DNA of 59,232 nucleotides from Methanocella_A sp964548585 (lineage in GTDB: Archaea > Halobacteriota > Methanocellia > Methanocellales > Methanocellaceae), in the NCBI GenBank assembly GCA_964548585.1, contig CAZJRS010000009.1, positions 1 to 59,232 of the forward strand, read 5' to 3'. Positions 1-8,184 of this stretch are shown here, in pieces. The notes beneath the pieces were generated by a model, which made no database searches, was not told where the DNA came from, and saw nothing but the letters and a program-made list of their open reading frames with translations. The position numbers and the translations under genes were made by a program. The first letter of the stretch is position 1. Every line of letters starts with the position of its first letter.

Positions 1-75
1 GTTTGGCCGTTTGGCGTTTTTGAAGCTTAACTATAGTTGGCGTTTTGGCGGTTTGGCCCTTTGGCGTTTTTGAAG
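1..75. repeat. Pair of 25-bp direct repeats, 50-bp period
   Basis: Positions 1-25 and 51-75 differ at one base. Each consists of two TTTGGC-type words followed by GTTTTTGAAG. The 25 bases between them contain further degenerate TTGGCG words. The array probably continues beyond the left edge. It lies on the 3' side of the minus-strand gene ending at 221, the same side on which the repeat elements at 15202 and 33301 abut their minus-strand neighbours. The unit sequence differs from theirs. The remainder of 76-220 shows no gene. Confidence 0.7.
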
Positions 76-220
76 ACTGAATCTTGCAGGCAGGTTTGGT
101 ATTTTCAATTTTTTAAACTATCCCAGAGCAAGCACTAGTAGATTATGCACGGGAATACTGGAAATCTGTGTTCTGGCACAGCGCAGCGTTCGTATTACTG
201 AGTTGTTCCTAAACAAGCGC

Positions 221-1219
221 TTATGTCAAGATCTTAGTCATATCCACGTTGCGGGCGACTTCATCCTTGATCGTCTTGATCTTTTTCTCGTCTGTGGGGT
301 CAATACGGGCAATCATCCGCTCTACGATTTCTGCCGCGGACAGGGTGTCTTCTTTGACTGAGATCATTGGTACCCCGAGGAACCGGGCCCGGTTGATGAC
401 TTCCTGTGCGGGGAGGAGGCCACCGGTCAGGATGATGCACGAGGTCGACGTATTCAGTGCTGTAAGGAGAATGTCGCTGCGGTCGCCGCCGGTGATCACG
501 GCTTTGTTGTGGGCGCGCTCGAAGTAGCGTAAGGCTGATTCCCGGGACATGGCTCCGATCAGGGTCTTTTCTACGACGTTGTTCAGGTTCTCGCTGCCGG
601 TCAGGACGATGCCGTTCAGCTCTTCGACAATCTCGAAGGTGTGAAGGGTACGTAGTGACGGGGTATAGGGAATCATGCCCACGATTGGTATGCCCTTGTT
701 GATTAAAAAGTTCTCGACGCCGACGTCGTTACAGAGGTTCAGGATGACGCCTTTCAACGGAATCTTCCTGTAATCCAGGTAGTCCTTGATCATGGCGACT
801 CTGTCCAGCGACTCGGGTCTGGCGTCGGAAAGCAGGATCAGGTCTGATTTGAACCGTTCTACGATATCATACGAAGAGAGGCCATACAGGAACCCCATGG
901 TGATATTTTCCATACCCTCGATGATCATCAGCTCTTTGTCCTCGGCTACTTTACCGTATGCGACTTCCACCTGATCCATGGTGAGCGACGGCATCTTTTC
1001 CCGGGGAAACGGGCAGAGGTCACCGGGATTGGCTTCAAAGTCGATCAGAGCCTGCATCAGGTATGCGTCTTCTTCGACCCGCTGGCCGTTGACCGTGATC
1101 ATCTTTTCCTGGAACGGTTTGAAAAAGCCTGTGTACACTTTTGAGTTCAAAGCGATACCTAACGTGATCACTGTCTTGCCGCTTCGAGCGTTTATAGAGC
1201 TGATAAAAACGGATTTCAT
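221..1219 (-). CDS. BioD-like P-loop and DRTGG domain protein (phosphotransacetylase N-terminal type)
   Basis: Soluble protein of about 332 residues resembling the N-terminal half of long bacterial phosphotransacetylases: a dethiobiotin-synthetase-like P-loop domain followed by a DRTGG domain. The P-loop is near the start (SSINARSGKT; the first glycine of the classical motif is replaced by serine). The DRTGG-like segment begins near GGDRSD, with TGGLLP and the VPMISVKEDT strand after it. No phosphotransacetylase catalytic domain follows, so this is a stand-alone sensor or regulatory module of unknown ligand. I chose the ATG at 1219 because homologues usually begin directly with the MKSVFI strand; an in-frame ATG at 1255 would add 12 residues. 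It is monocistronic and divergent from the repeat protein at 1552. Confidence 0.75.
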   Translation of the reverse strand: MKSVFISSINARSGKTVITLGIALNSKVYTGFFKPFQEKMITVNGQRVEEDAYLMQALIDFEANPGDLCPFPREKMPSLTMDQVEVAYGKVAEDKELMIIEGMENITMGFLYGLSSYDIVERFKSDLILLSDARPESLDRVAMIKDYLDYRKIPLKGVILNLCNDVGVENFLINKGIPIVGMIPYTPSLRTLHTFEIVEELNGIVLTGSENLNNVVEKTLIGAMSRESALRYFERAHNKAVITGGDRSDILLTALNTSTSCIILTGGLLPAQEVINRARFLGVPMISVKEDTLSAAEIVERMIARIDPTDEKKIKTIKDEVARNVDMTKILT

Positions 1220-1551
1220 CCTATTGCCTACTATGATAGAAGGTGGCATGATCATATTAACATTTTCCGTTTTCCCTGCCTATCTGAGATCATCCGAGAT
1301 CAAGCTTTGACTGGCAAGGTCCTGGTATCCCTCCGATCAAATCTCAGTGCGGTGGTATCGGATGACGTTTCAAGTCACAGAGTATATTTAATGACCATTT
1401 CACACCCAAAATCATGTAGTAACTCGTATTTACCGTTTAATTTTCAAAAAAGACCCGATTTTTTGACTTTTTCGCACTTAAGGTTCATAATATTTTTAAC
1501 AAAGCTACTCGAACATCGTATCGAAGCAACGAAACAGGAGGCATAGTTAGC
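1220..1551. promoter_or_regulatory. Divergent intergenic region with TATA-like element and strong RBS for the 1552 gene
   Basis: A TATA-like stretch (CATAATATTTTTAAC) lies at 1486-1500, about 50 bases before the plus-strand start. A consensus ribosome binding site AGGAGG at 1536-1541 is followed by a 10-base spacer and ATG at 1552. The rest is AT-rich and I see no further gene in it. Confidence 0.55.
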
Positions 1552-2295
1552 ATGATTAAAAAAGTGTTTGTAGCGGCGTTAGTAATACTGACGGCGCTGG
1601 TATTCGCGGTTCCGGCGATGGCCGATCTCGGCTATGGTGGCGCAGGTTATGGTGCCGCTGGTGCGGACGTACAGGCAGGCGCGGGTGGCGCATGTCCGTC
1701 GGCTGTGACCTATGGCGCACCCCAGGATTGTCAGGCCACAGTGTCCTGTAACATCCCGGCTACCCAGATGGTTCCGTATGCGACGACAAGAACCGAGATG
1801 CAGACTGTCAACTATCCGGTGACCGTGCCACAGCAAAGCACCGTAACCGTGCCTAAGCAGGTTAGCGTACCTGAACAGGTGACAGTACCAAAGGCGGTTT
1901 GCGTACCTGAACAGGTAACTGTAACCGTGCCCAAGACTGTGATGACAACTGAGCAGGTGACAGTACCTAAGACTGTATGTGTGCCTGAAGAGGTGCCAAT
2001 AACCACCTACACCACAGCCTGCGCCCAGAAGCAGGTGCCCGTTGAGGTTCCCGACGTGGCTTACCAGCCACAAACGACCCTGATCCCGCAGACTAAGACA
2101 TTCTGCCTCGGCAGCACTGGTGCCGCCGGCATGGCATGTCCGACCGGTTGCGGAGCGAGTGGTGTAGCAGGTGCCGGCGCAGCGGCAGCTCCGAGCGTCG
2201 GTCTTGGATCTGGCATGAGCACAGGTTCTGGTTCTGCAGCCTCAAGCATGCAGGGCATGTCTGGATCGAGCATGCAGGGCATGTCCAGCAAGTAA
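1552..2295 (+). CDS. Secreted low-complexity protein with VTVP/VPEQ repeats and paired cysteines
   Basis: 247 residues. The N-terminus is a clear Sec signal peptide (KK, hydrophobic core, cleavage expected after AVPAMA). Then comes a Gly/Ala-rich segment with a few cysteines. Residues about 80-165 form a repeat block in which units like VTVPK-x-V alternate with VCVPEQ or VSVPEQ. After that there is a CLGS...CPTGCG segment and a Gly/Ser/Met tail with SSMQGMS repeated. There is no C-terminal membrane anchor or sortase-type signal. The regular beta-prone Val-Pro repeats with cysteines suggest an extracellular structural or adhesive protein that could be disulfide cross-linked; this is inference, and no characterised family was recognised. 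The start is set by AGGAGG ten bases upstream. Several overlapping open frames here are shadows caused by the repeats. Confidence 0.8.
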   Translation: MIKKVFVAALVILTALVFAVPAMADLGYGGAGYGAAGADVQAGAGGACPSAVTYGAPQDCQATVSCNIPATQMVPYATTRTEMQTVNYPVTVPQQSTVTVPKQVSVPEQVTVPKAVCVPEQVTVTVPKTVMTTEQVTVPKTVCVPEEVPITTYTTACAQKQVPVEVPDVAYQPQTTLIPQTKTFCLGSTGAAGMACPTGCGASGVAGAGAAAAPSVGLGSGMSTGSGSAASSMQGMSGSSMQGMSSK

Positions 2296-2331
2296 AACCG
2301 GGAATGAAGATTAATAAAAATTAGTGACGGC

Positions 2332-2400
2332 ACGGCCCGCCGGGATCATGGCTACCCTTCCGAACGAAACTGTCCGGCGGGCCGTTCAAGCCTTTTTTTA
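2332..2400 (+). terminator. 12-bp perfect stem-loop followed by a T run
   Basis: ACGGCCCGCCGG at 2332-2343 is exactly complementary to CCGGCGGGCCGT at 2374-2385. The loop is 30 bases and seven T residues follow at 2393-2399. It sits 37 bases downstream of the 1552 gene and is well suited to end its transcript. The long loop is unusual for a simple terminator, so a structured RNA 3' end is also possible. Confidence 0.7.
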
Positions 2401-2503
2401 TTTTGATTATCAACTGGATACTACGACCAGTGTTATCATCACTCTTTCTGCCAGGCAGGCGGAATCTATAAAAGCTCCTAGTGGTTTAGTTGATGTGATC
2501 GAG

Positions 2504-2737
2504 ATGTACGTACCGATCGCGTTTTACAAAAACAACCTTGTCCTGATCGACAATATGGATACTTTTGCGCTGTATTATTGTTCCAGCGTTAAGCAAAAGA
2601 TGAGGCCGACTCTGGGTGAGGGTATCGACAATGGCAAAGATGGCAGGATGTCTGCCGAGACTGACGATGGGTTCGGCGGGAGTGCTTACGCTTTAGAAGA
2701 ATCGTTTTCAGATACCCTGGATGATGACGAATTATAA
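2504..2737 (+). CDS. Possible small acidic protein, unrecognised
   Basis: An open frame of 77 residues from the ATG at 2504 (it could start at GTG 2495). The N-terminal half is hydrophobic/aromatic (YVPIAFYKNNLVLI) and the C-terminus is very acidic (ending DTLDDDEL). The longer upstream frame runs through the hairpin at 2332-2385 and is unlikely to be translated. It is enclosed by two hairpins with T runs, consistent with its own short transcript. No family or convincing ribosome binding site was seen, so it may not be real. Confidence 0.3.
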   Translation: MYVPIAFYKNNLVLIDNMDTFALYYCSSVKQKMRPTLGEGIDNGKDGRMSAETDDGFGGSAYALEESFSDTLDDDEL

Positions 2738-2745
2738 TTAATTGT

Positions 2746-2800
2746 AAGTCGACGACGTATGATAAATTAATGGTCGTCGACTTCTCGGCCATCATTTTTT
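2746..2800 (+). terminator. 11-bp perfect inverted repeat followed by T6
   Basis: AAGTCGACGAC (2746-2756) pairs exactly with GTCGTCGACTT (2773-2783) across a 16-base loop, with T6 at 2795-2800. It ends any plus-strand transcript coming from the 2400-2740 region. It lies at the 3' end of the minus-strand gene at 2799, for which it lacks a T tract. Confidence 0.65.
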
Positions 2801-3101
2801 AACGTTCTATCTGACACTGGCTTACCAGAGCTGTTGCCGTGTCTCCCGGGTTCTGGAGTGGGAATATCTTGCTGTCGATCCTGTCGATTAGTTCATGAAT
2901 CGACGTTTCCTTACCATTGTACATACACTTGATCGGCGTGCCCTTCGGGTATATCCTGCCGAGCTCTTCTTTGGTCTTGATCGGAAAGCTGACGCCGCAT
3001 GCCGTTAGTTGTTCGACGATCGTGGCTTTCATCACATCGATGTCTTCGATGGTCTTTGAGGCTGGCTCTTCCCCCATTAACGTAGTGCTTCTCTCGGTCA
3101 T
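2799..3101 (-). CDS. MTH865-family protein
   Basis: About 100 residues matching the archaeal MTH865-like family of small helical proteins of unknown function. The recognisable core is GVSFPIKTKEEL, then a basic/Gly-Pro loop with a single cysteine (PIKCMYNG), then the second half with FPLQNPGDTATAL. The start is chosen at ATG 3101 because GGTGA lies five bases before it. Longer versions to 3113 or 3344 would run through that site or into non-conserved sequence. An AT-rich promoter (TATATTTATATAAT, 3126-3139 read on the minus strand) lies just upstream, so it is probably transcribed separately from truD. Confidence 0.75.
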   Translation of the reverse strand: MTERSTTLMGEEPASKTIEDIDVMKATIVEQLTACGVSFPIKTKEELGRIYPKGTPIKCMYNGKETSIHELIDRIDSKIFPLQNPGDTATALVSQCQIER

Positions 3102-3199
3102 TTCAGTCACCATCATAACTATATGTATATTTATATAATTATAATGTTTGTCGGAGAATGTTCCCGAGAAGGTAAAAACAGTTTGATCTATTGCGGCAT

Positions 3200-4495
3200 T
3201 CACTCCATGTCGCGAGGGTCGTCTTTCATATATTCTCGCAGTACCGTAGTAGCGTAGCTGCCGGCAGGCAGGGAAAACCGGGTTTTCAAGAATCCTTCTC
3301 CAGGCTCCAGCGAGGGGCTCACTGGTAATACGGTCGCTCTCCACAGCCCTGCCGAGGTCAACTCGGGTATCTCCGGGATGGTGAAGTCTGCGGGGTATAT
3401 TTTTACTTCTTCCAGCACCTTCCTCGATGCTTCATCCAGGGCTTCGATGCTGGTGTTTTTACCAACAAGGGGCAGTACTGGTGTTACCCTTTTCCTTTTG
3501 TACAGGTATGCGATGTCCGGCTTGTTCTTTTTGGTGACCTGCTCAATTTTGGATACGTCTGGCTTGCCGTCCTGATCGTGGAAACAAACCGTGTCGCCTT
3601 CCTGTGGTGCAGCGATCGGTATCCCCATGAGGATTCTCTGGCTGAGCATCTTATTGAACAGGTACGACTGGTAAGCGTTCACAAAGAGCTTCATCAACGA
3701 GCTGGACAGCGCCCGGAAGGCTCCTGCATAGTCGCCGGGCCTTTCGATCAGCCTGTGCATCATCGAGCGCTCGTACCGCAGGTTAAGCGGGTATATCTCG
3801 AGGCCTTTCCGGAAGTCCCTGGTCTGCATGACATACTCGCGGGCTTCCTGGTTATCCTGGTTTTCATCCGGAAACGCCCTTGCAATGTAATCCATCGCCG
3901 CCCCCTCCAGGTCACCCCTGACAAGCTTTTCTCCCACCAGGTGGGTGATGGGACGCCTGATGCCAAAACGCTGGTACCCGAAAAAATTGGGTACTCCGCC
4001 TTCGGCGGTGATTTCGCCTGAGGTGATCTTGAGGCGGGATTCCATATCCTCCCGGGGGATGCTGATTCCGGTGATATTGATCTCAAAGTCATTGCCTGCG
4101 AGATAACCGAGGGATAGCCCCTTGTTCGCCCTGCCTACCGGGGTTATTTCGACCCTTGGCAGCGTGATTCTCTGCAGGTCTTCCTCCGACACCCCATAGA
4201 TACTGACCAGCTGGGTTGTGATCGCCCGCTTATCCTTGGTACCGGCTATGCCGATCCTTTCGTCGCTGATGCCCAGCTGCCGGGAAAGGTCGCGAATCAG
4301 GTGGTGCGTTTCCCAGTTCTCTTTGGTCAGTCTCAGGATCAGGTAGTCGCCGGTTTCACCTGTTTTAAAGTCCGGGATCTCTTTCACAATAAAGTCGGCG
4401 GGGGTTGCACGAATCCTCCCCCCGATTCCATCTGCATCCGTGAGGTATGCTTCGATCCCCATCAGGCGCTCAAGCTCGTACGGGCTCTTTCTCAT
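3200..4495 (-). CDS. truD: tRNA pseudouridine(13) synthase TruD
   Basis: 431 residues, full length for archaeal TruD, which isomerises U13 (and related uridines) in tRNA. The catalytic-aspartate motif GTKDKRA is visible near residue 105, preceded by the HLIRDLSRQLG helix. The TruD signature PNFFGYQRFG is near residue 180 and the family insertion domain follows. It is the last gene of a minus-strand operon Pth2, SecB-like, TruD; the gap to the SecB-like gene is 4 bases. A pth2-truD neighbourhood is common in Euryarchaeota, which supports both calls. Confidence 0.93.
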   Translation of the reverse strand: MRKSPYELERLMGIEAYLTDADGIGGRIRATPADFIVKEIPDFKTGETGDYLILRLTKENWETHHLIRDLSRQLGISDERIGIAGTKDKRAITTQLVSIYGVSEEDLQRITLPRVEITPVGRANKGLSLGYLAGNDFEINITGISIPREDMESRLKITSGEITAEGGVPNFFGYQRFGIRRPITHLVGEKLVRGDLEGAAMDYIARAFPDENQDNQEAREYVMQTRDFRKGLEIYPLNLRYERSMMHRLIERPGDYAGAFRALSSSLMKLFVNAYQSYLFNKMLSQRILMGIPIAAPQEGDTVCFHDQDGKPDVSKIEQVTKKNKPDIAYLYKRKRVTPVLPLVGKNTSIEALDEASRKVLEEVKIYPADFTIPEIPELTSAGLWRATVLPVSPSLEPGEGFLKTRFSLPAGSYATTVLREYMKDDPRDME

Positions 4496-4499
4496 GAAA

Positions 4500-4952
4500 T
4501 CACGCGTGGTACTGGTCGAACTTGTCCGCAGGCACAGTTCCTTCTGCCGGTCGCTGGAAGTTGATGACTGGCATCGGAACTGCCGGGGGGAGGCTGAGGT
4601 TCTGCGATAGCAGTAACGCCAACGGGATGATCCTGGCCATCATATTGTTGGCGATCTCATTCTGGACCTGTACGTCGGCATGCCCTGAGTCCCAGTCCTT
4701 TTTCTCCTGGTCCGGATTGCCGCCCGACTTGTCGCAAACGCCTTCAAAGCGAATGTAGCCGATTGACGGATTCAAGTAGTTGATCGCCACCGTGTATTCT
4801 ACGCGAAGTACGTCGCCTGTGGGGGCCCGGGTAACCGCCGGGTTCCGCAGGTTGATATCATAGTTGACATTGATGTTTCTGAACTTAGCGAGCTCTTCGA
4901 GCGGCACGTGCCGCGCGGACTCGATCTTGTTGATGCTAAAACCCACAATCAT
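4500..4952 (-). CDS. SecB-like archaeal conserved protein
   Basis: 150-residue protein whose plan resembles SecB-type export chaperones. It has beta strands with a central VEYTVAINYLNPSIGYIRFEG segment, then a long helix (VQNEIANNMMARIIPLALLLSQNL) and a proline-rich PPAVPMPVINFQ segment like the end of SecB helix 1. SecB-like proteins are known in some archaea (for example MJ0357), but I cannot confirm homology by eye. It lies between pth2 (8-base gap) and truD (4-base gap), and is therefore co-transcribed. No signal peptide or membrane segment is present, so it should be cytoplasmic. An alternative is a conserved archaeal protein of unknown function. Confidence 0.6.
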   Translation of the reverse strand: MIVGFSINKIESARHVPLEELAKFRNINVNYDINLRNPAVTRAPTGDVLRVEYTVAINYLNPSIGYIRFEGVCDKSGGNPDQEKKDWDSGHADVQVQNEIANNMMARIIPLALLLSQNLSLPPAVPMPVINFQRPAEGTVPADKFDQYHA

Positions 4953-4960
4953 GATAATCC

Positions 4961-5308
4961 CTACATTAGCTTGAGATGTCCGATGATCTTATCCAGTTTA
5001 TCTGCTTCCGCCGGTCCCATGCCCAGGGCAGTAAATGTGCCAGGGGCGACGCACGTAAGCCCCGCATCCTGGATGAGTGCTGTCGGTATGTCTGCCCTTC
5101 GGGCATCTTCTTTGAACTTAAAGAGCTCTTCTAGCGAATTTACCTTTAAGACGATTTTTTTCTGACCGTCCCGCTTCCACGCATCTTGCACCCCGGGTTT
5201 TGCCCATTCGTAGGATGAGAGCGAAGCATGCGCTACCTGTACGGCCATCTTGCCCTTCGGTAGCTTGAGGTCTTCCCTGATGAGTATGATCTGCTTGTAT
5301 TCCGTCAT
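4961..5308 (-). CDS. pth2: Peptidyl-tRNA hydrolase, archaeal/eukaryotic type (Pth2)
   Basis: 115 residues, exactly the usual length of archaeal Pth2, which releases peptides from prematurely dropped peptidyl-tRNA. Family marks are the opening strand with QIILIREDLKLPKGKMAVQ, the QVAHAS motif, the helix ELFKFKEDARRADIPTALI with QDAG, and the closing PGTFTALGMGPAEADKLD. It is the first gene of the pth2/SecB-like/truD operon. Minus-strand TATA-like sequence (near 5350) lies in the 238-base gap to the divergent reductase gene. Confidence 0.95.
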   Translation of the reverse strand: MTEYKQIILIREDLKLPKGKMAVQVAHASLSSYEWAKPGVQDAWKRDGQKKIVLKVNSLEELFKFKEDARRADIPTALIQDAGLTCVAPGTFTALGMGPAEADKLDKIIGHLKLM

Positions 5309-5546
5309 TCTCGTTCCCGGCGATATGCTCTTGTATGCTCTTGTGGCATTACTAATATATATTGGCTGTCACGGCAGTCGGGGTGTGCCCGCTACATTAC
5401 AATTATAAAATATGATACATATGCAAATTTATATTTATCATCACCTGCTTATAGTATAGTCGAATGCTCTTCAATCTATCACGATTCGAAACCGATAGTT
5501 TAATAACTGGTCGGCATATTTACGGCAATAAACAAATGACGGGGAT

Positions 5547-6737
5547 ATGATGGACTACGACGTCATCGTCGTGGGCGCGGGGCCGGCCGGCTCCATAGCC
5601 GCAAAACATGCCGCGCTGAACGGCGCAAAGACACTGTTGCTGGAAGAACACGGGCAGGTGGGTTCTCCTGTCTCTTGTACCGGCCACATCAGTCGCAGAG
5701 CACTGGAAGAGTGCGAGCTGGGTGAAGGTAGTTTCATCAACAAGCGGATCAGAGGCGCATTTGTTTATGCACCTAATAATCGCTATATCGTACTCGATAA
5801 GAAGCAGACCATCGTGTATGTCGTGGAACGAAAAATCCTTGACCGAGAGATGGCCCGACGCGCTGTGAATGCCGGAGCCGAGATCATGGTCAGCACCCGG
5901 GCAGAAGGACTCCGGGCGGTGCCAGGGGGCCTCTCTCTCAAAGTGTCCGGTGTCGACGGACCTGGCGAGATTAGCGCTTCTGTGATCATCGGGGCGGATG
6001 GGGTTAAAAGTAAGATCTCGCGAGCCGCAGGTCTCGGAAACCTGCCCCATGTCTGTTCCGGCATTCAGGTGGAAGCAGCTTACGAGCCCCGGGACCCGGA
6101 GTTCGTGGAGATGTTCTCGGGGAGCAGGTATGCGCCTCCTCCGTACTTCGCCTGGGCGGTGCCGACCGCGGGTGACTGTTGCCGGGTCGGCTTGCTGGCA
6201 GATGAGCACGCCCACGAATACCTCCGGCGGTTACTTACCGAGCACGAGATCGTTTCAAAGAAGGCCCGGTCCTCTGTCGACCTGATCATGGGTGGGGTCC
6301 CGGTGGGTACCCTTAAGCGTACCGTCACCGATCACGTGATGATCGTCGGCGATGCGGCGGGGCAGGTAAAACCCGTCTCCTATGGTGGCATCTACACGGG
6401 CACCAGGTCAGCCCGCATCGCGGGTGAAGTGGCGGCCAAAGCGGCTCTCTGCGGGGACGCCAGCTCGGCCAGGCTCATGGAATACGAGCGACGCTGGCGG
6501 GCGGACATCGGCCGGGAGCTGATGCTGATGATGCGGTTCAGGAAGATGTACAGCCGCATGACGGACGATGATCTCAACGAAGCGCTTGCATTGCTGGACA
6601 ACCCTGACATAGCCGAAGTAATGACACGCTATGGGGACATCGACCGTCCCTCCCAGCTGGCTTTCGAACTCCTGAAGCTTACCCGGAACAAGGGTATGTG
6701 GCGGCTCATGGGTTTACTGGCAAAAATGTTGTTGTAA
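5547..6737 (+). CDS. Geranylgeranyl reductase family flavoprotein (archaeal lipid saturation)
   Basis: 396 residues. An N-terminal FAD-binding Rossmann motif GAGPAG lies at residues 10-15, and SCTGHIS near residue 45 is typical of archaeal digeranylgeranylglycerophospholipid reductases. The second FAD motif GDAAGQVKP near residue 268 is followed by YGGIYTG. The family hydrogenates the isoprenoid double bonds of archaeal membrane lipids; paralogues act on other polyprenyl substrates, so the exact substrate is uncertain. Two adjacent ATGs (5547, 5550) follow a GGGGAT stretch. The gene is upstream of trm1 and divergent from pth2, with AT-rich promoter sequence around 5405-5450. Confidence 0.85.
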   Translation: MMDYDVIVVGAGPAGSIAAKHAALNGAKTLLLEEHGQVGSPVSCTGHISRRALEECELGEGSFINKRIRGAFVYAPNNRYIVLDKKQTIVYVVERKILDREMARRAVNAGAEIMVSTRAEGLRAVPGGLSLKVSGVDGPGEISASVIIGADGVKSKISRAAGLGNLPHVCSGIQVEAAYEPRDPEFVEMFSGSRYAPPPYFAWAVPTAGDCCRVGLLADEHAHEYLRRLLTEHEIVSKKARSSVDLIMGGVPVGTLKRTVTDHVMIVGDAAGQVKPVSYGGIYTGTRSARIAGEVAAKAALCGDASSARLMEYERRWRADIGRELMLMMRFRKMYSRMTDDDLNEALALLDNPDIAEVMTRYGDIDRPSQLAFELLKLTRNKGMWRLMGLLAKMLL

Positions 6738-6893
6738 CGTGCTGGATCATACATCAAAAACTGATACTTGATGGCTGTGGCGCTTCTTGCTACACCTCTT
6801 CTCCTGTGGCGGGTTTCTGTCCGCACCTCACTGCGTAACGCGTTTTTCCCTGCGGCAAAACCTTATTATTGGTTGTCTCCCTTGTTAGCACGC

Positions 6894-7991
6894 ATGGCTG
6901 TAATCCGCGAAGGAAAGGTCGCTATCGAGATGGGTGAGAAGGTGTTCTATAATCCCCGGATGGAGATGAACCGGGATATCACTGTAGCTTGTCTGATGTG
7001 TCTGCCTGACGTGACGTCCTACGTGGATGCAATGGCCGCCTCGGGTATCAGGGGCATCCGGATCAAGAAGGAGGTGCTCCGGGAGATCGACGTCACCGTC
7101 AACGACTGGGATGCCGGTGCCTACGAACTGATCCGGCACAACGCCGAAGCTAACGGTGTCACAGTCAATGTGAGCAACCGTGGTGCAAATACGCTTCTCT
7201 CGTCTACCCAGTACGACTTTGTGGACATCGACCCGTTCGGGACCCCGTCTCCATATATTGACTCGGTGTGCCGGGCTTCGAAGCGGGCGATGGGCATCAC
7301 AGCCACCGATACCGCGCCGCTATGCGGAGCCCACCTGCGGTCAGGGATGAGGAAATATGGCGCTTTTCCCGTCAAAACCGAATACTACCCTGAGATCGGG
7401 CTCCGTGTGCTCCTGGGTAAGGTCGTGCGGGAGGAAGCGAAGTACGATCGGGCCGTGAAGCCCCTGCTCTGCCATGCGACAGAACATTATGTCCGGCTGT
7501 ACCTGGCAGTCGAGCATGGGGTCGTACCAGCCGATCGGATGCTGGACCAGATGGGCTTTATCCTGGACTGCTCCCATTGCCACTACCGGGAGCTGTTGCC
7601 CGGTCTCGCGGTACTGCCCCACGACCGGTGTCCCAACTGCGGCGCGAAAGTCAGGATCGCCGGACCATTGTGGCTCGGTGCGATTAAGGACAATAGCTTC
7701 GTCAGCCAGGTGCTTGGCGTCATGAACACGGGCGAGTTCGGCAAGCAAGAGCGGGCGGTGCGCCTGTTAGAAACGATCATGGGTGAGATCGACGTGCCCA
7801 CGTTCTATGATCATCACAAGATTTGCAGGGATCTGCGGGCGACCCCTACGACCGTCGAGGTTCTCCTTGACGCGTTGCGTGGCATCGGGTTTCAGGCATC
7901 ACGGACACATTTTTCCGGGATCGGCTTCAGGACCGACGCGCCTGTCAATCTCGTGAAAAAGGTCATTTCGGATTTATCCCGGCGAGAATAG
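6894..7991 (+). CDS. trm1: tRNA (guanine(26)-N2)-dimethyltransferase Trm1
   Basis: SAM-dependent enzyme that dimethylates G26 of tRNA. It is 365 residues from the chosen ATG at 6894, where the family N-terminus (REGKVAIEM...VFYNPRMEMNRD) begins. The frame is open upstream to 6768, but the extra 42 residues do not look like the family. The SAM-site motif DIDPFGTP is at about residue 111, and DTAPLCGAH follows. A zinc-finger-like pair CSHC (about residue 225) and CPNC (about 246) is typical of archaeal Trm1. There is no obvious Shine-Dalgarno sequence, and the start is the least certain part. Confidence 0.93.
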   Translation: MAVIREGKVAIEMGEKVFYNPRMEMNRDITVACLMCLPDVTSYVDAMAASGIRGIRIKKEVLREIDVTVNDWDAGAYELIRHNAEANGVTVNVSNRGANTLLSSTQYDFVDIDPFGTPSPYIDSVCRASKRAMGITATDTAPLCGAHLRSGMRKYGAFPVKTEYYPEIGLRVLLGKVVREEAKYDRAVKPLLCHATEHYVRLYLAVEHGVVPADRMLDQMGFILDCSHCHYRELLPGLAVLPHDRCPNCGAKVRIAGPLWLGAIKDNSFVSQVLGVMNTGEFGKQERAVRLLETIMGEIDVPTFYDHHKICRDLRATPTTVEVLLDALRGIGFQASRTHFSGIGFRTDAPVNLVKKVISDLSRRE

Positions 7992-8120
7992 AAATATTGT
8001 TCTCCGGATCACCAAATTTCCGACAATTTTCTCCGCGTTTATTGAAAACATTCCACAAACAGGGTATTGTCAAAAATTACCGATGTATAATTACTATTAA
8101 GCAATTCTAGGCTTTGGTGA

Positions 8121-8184
8121 CGAAAATTTATATAATGTTGCGTACTGATCATATCAATTAGCCAGTTTGGTCCTGGTGGGTGTA
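8121..8184 (+). promoter_or_regulatory. BRE/TATA promoter of the membrane protein-MoxR-VWA operon
   Basis: CGAAAA (BRE-like, 8121-8126) is followed directly by TTTATATAA (8127-8135), about 50 bases before the ATG at 8184. A GGTGGG ribosome binding site lies four to nine bases before that start. No other strong TATA box is seen before the MoxR gene, so this promoter likely serves three genes. Confidence 0.6.

Noticed and set aside
1..75. CRISPR-like repeat-spacer pattern (25-base repeat, 25-base gap)
   Set aside because: Only two copies are visible, the gap is itself made of the same TTGGCG words, and no cas gene is present.
1579..2073. Minus-strand frames rich in His/Leu/Tyr inside the VTVP-repeat gene
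   Set aside because: Periodic codon use of the repeat gene produces open antisense frames.
2589..2795. Minus-strand 68-codon frame opposite the small acidic frame
   Set aside because: Starts inside the hairpin at 2746-2783 and has no ribosome site.
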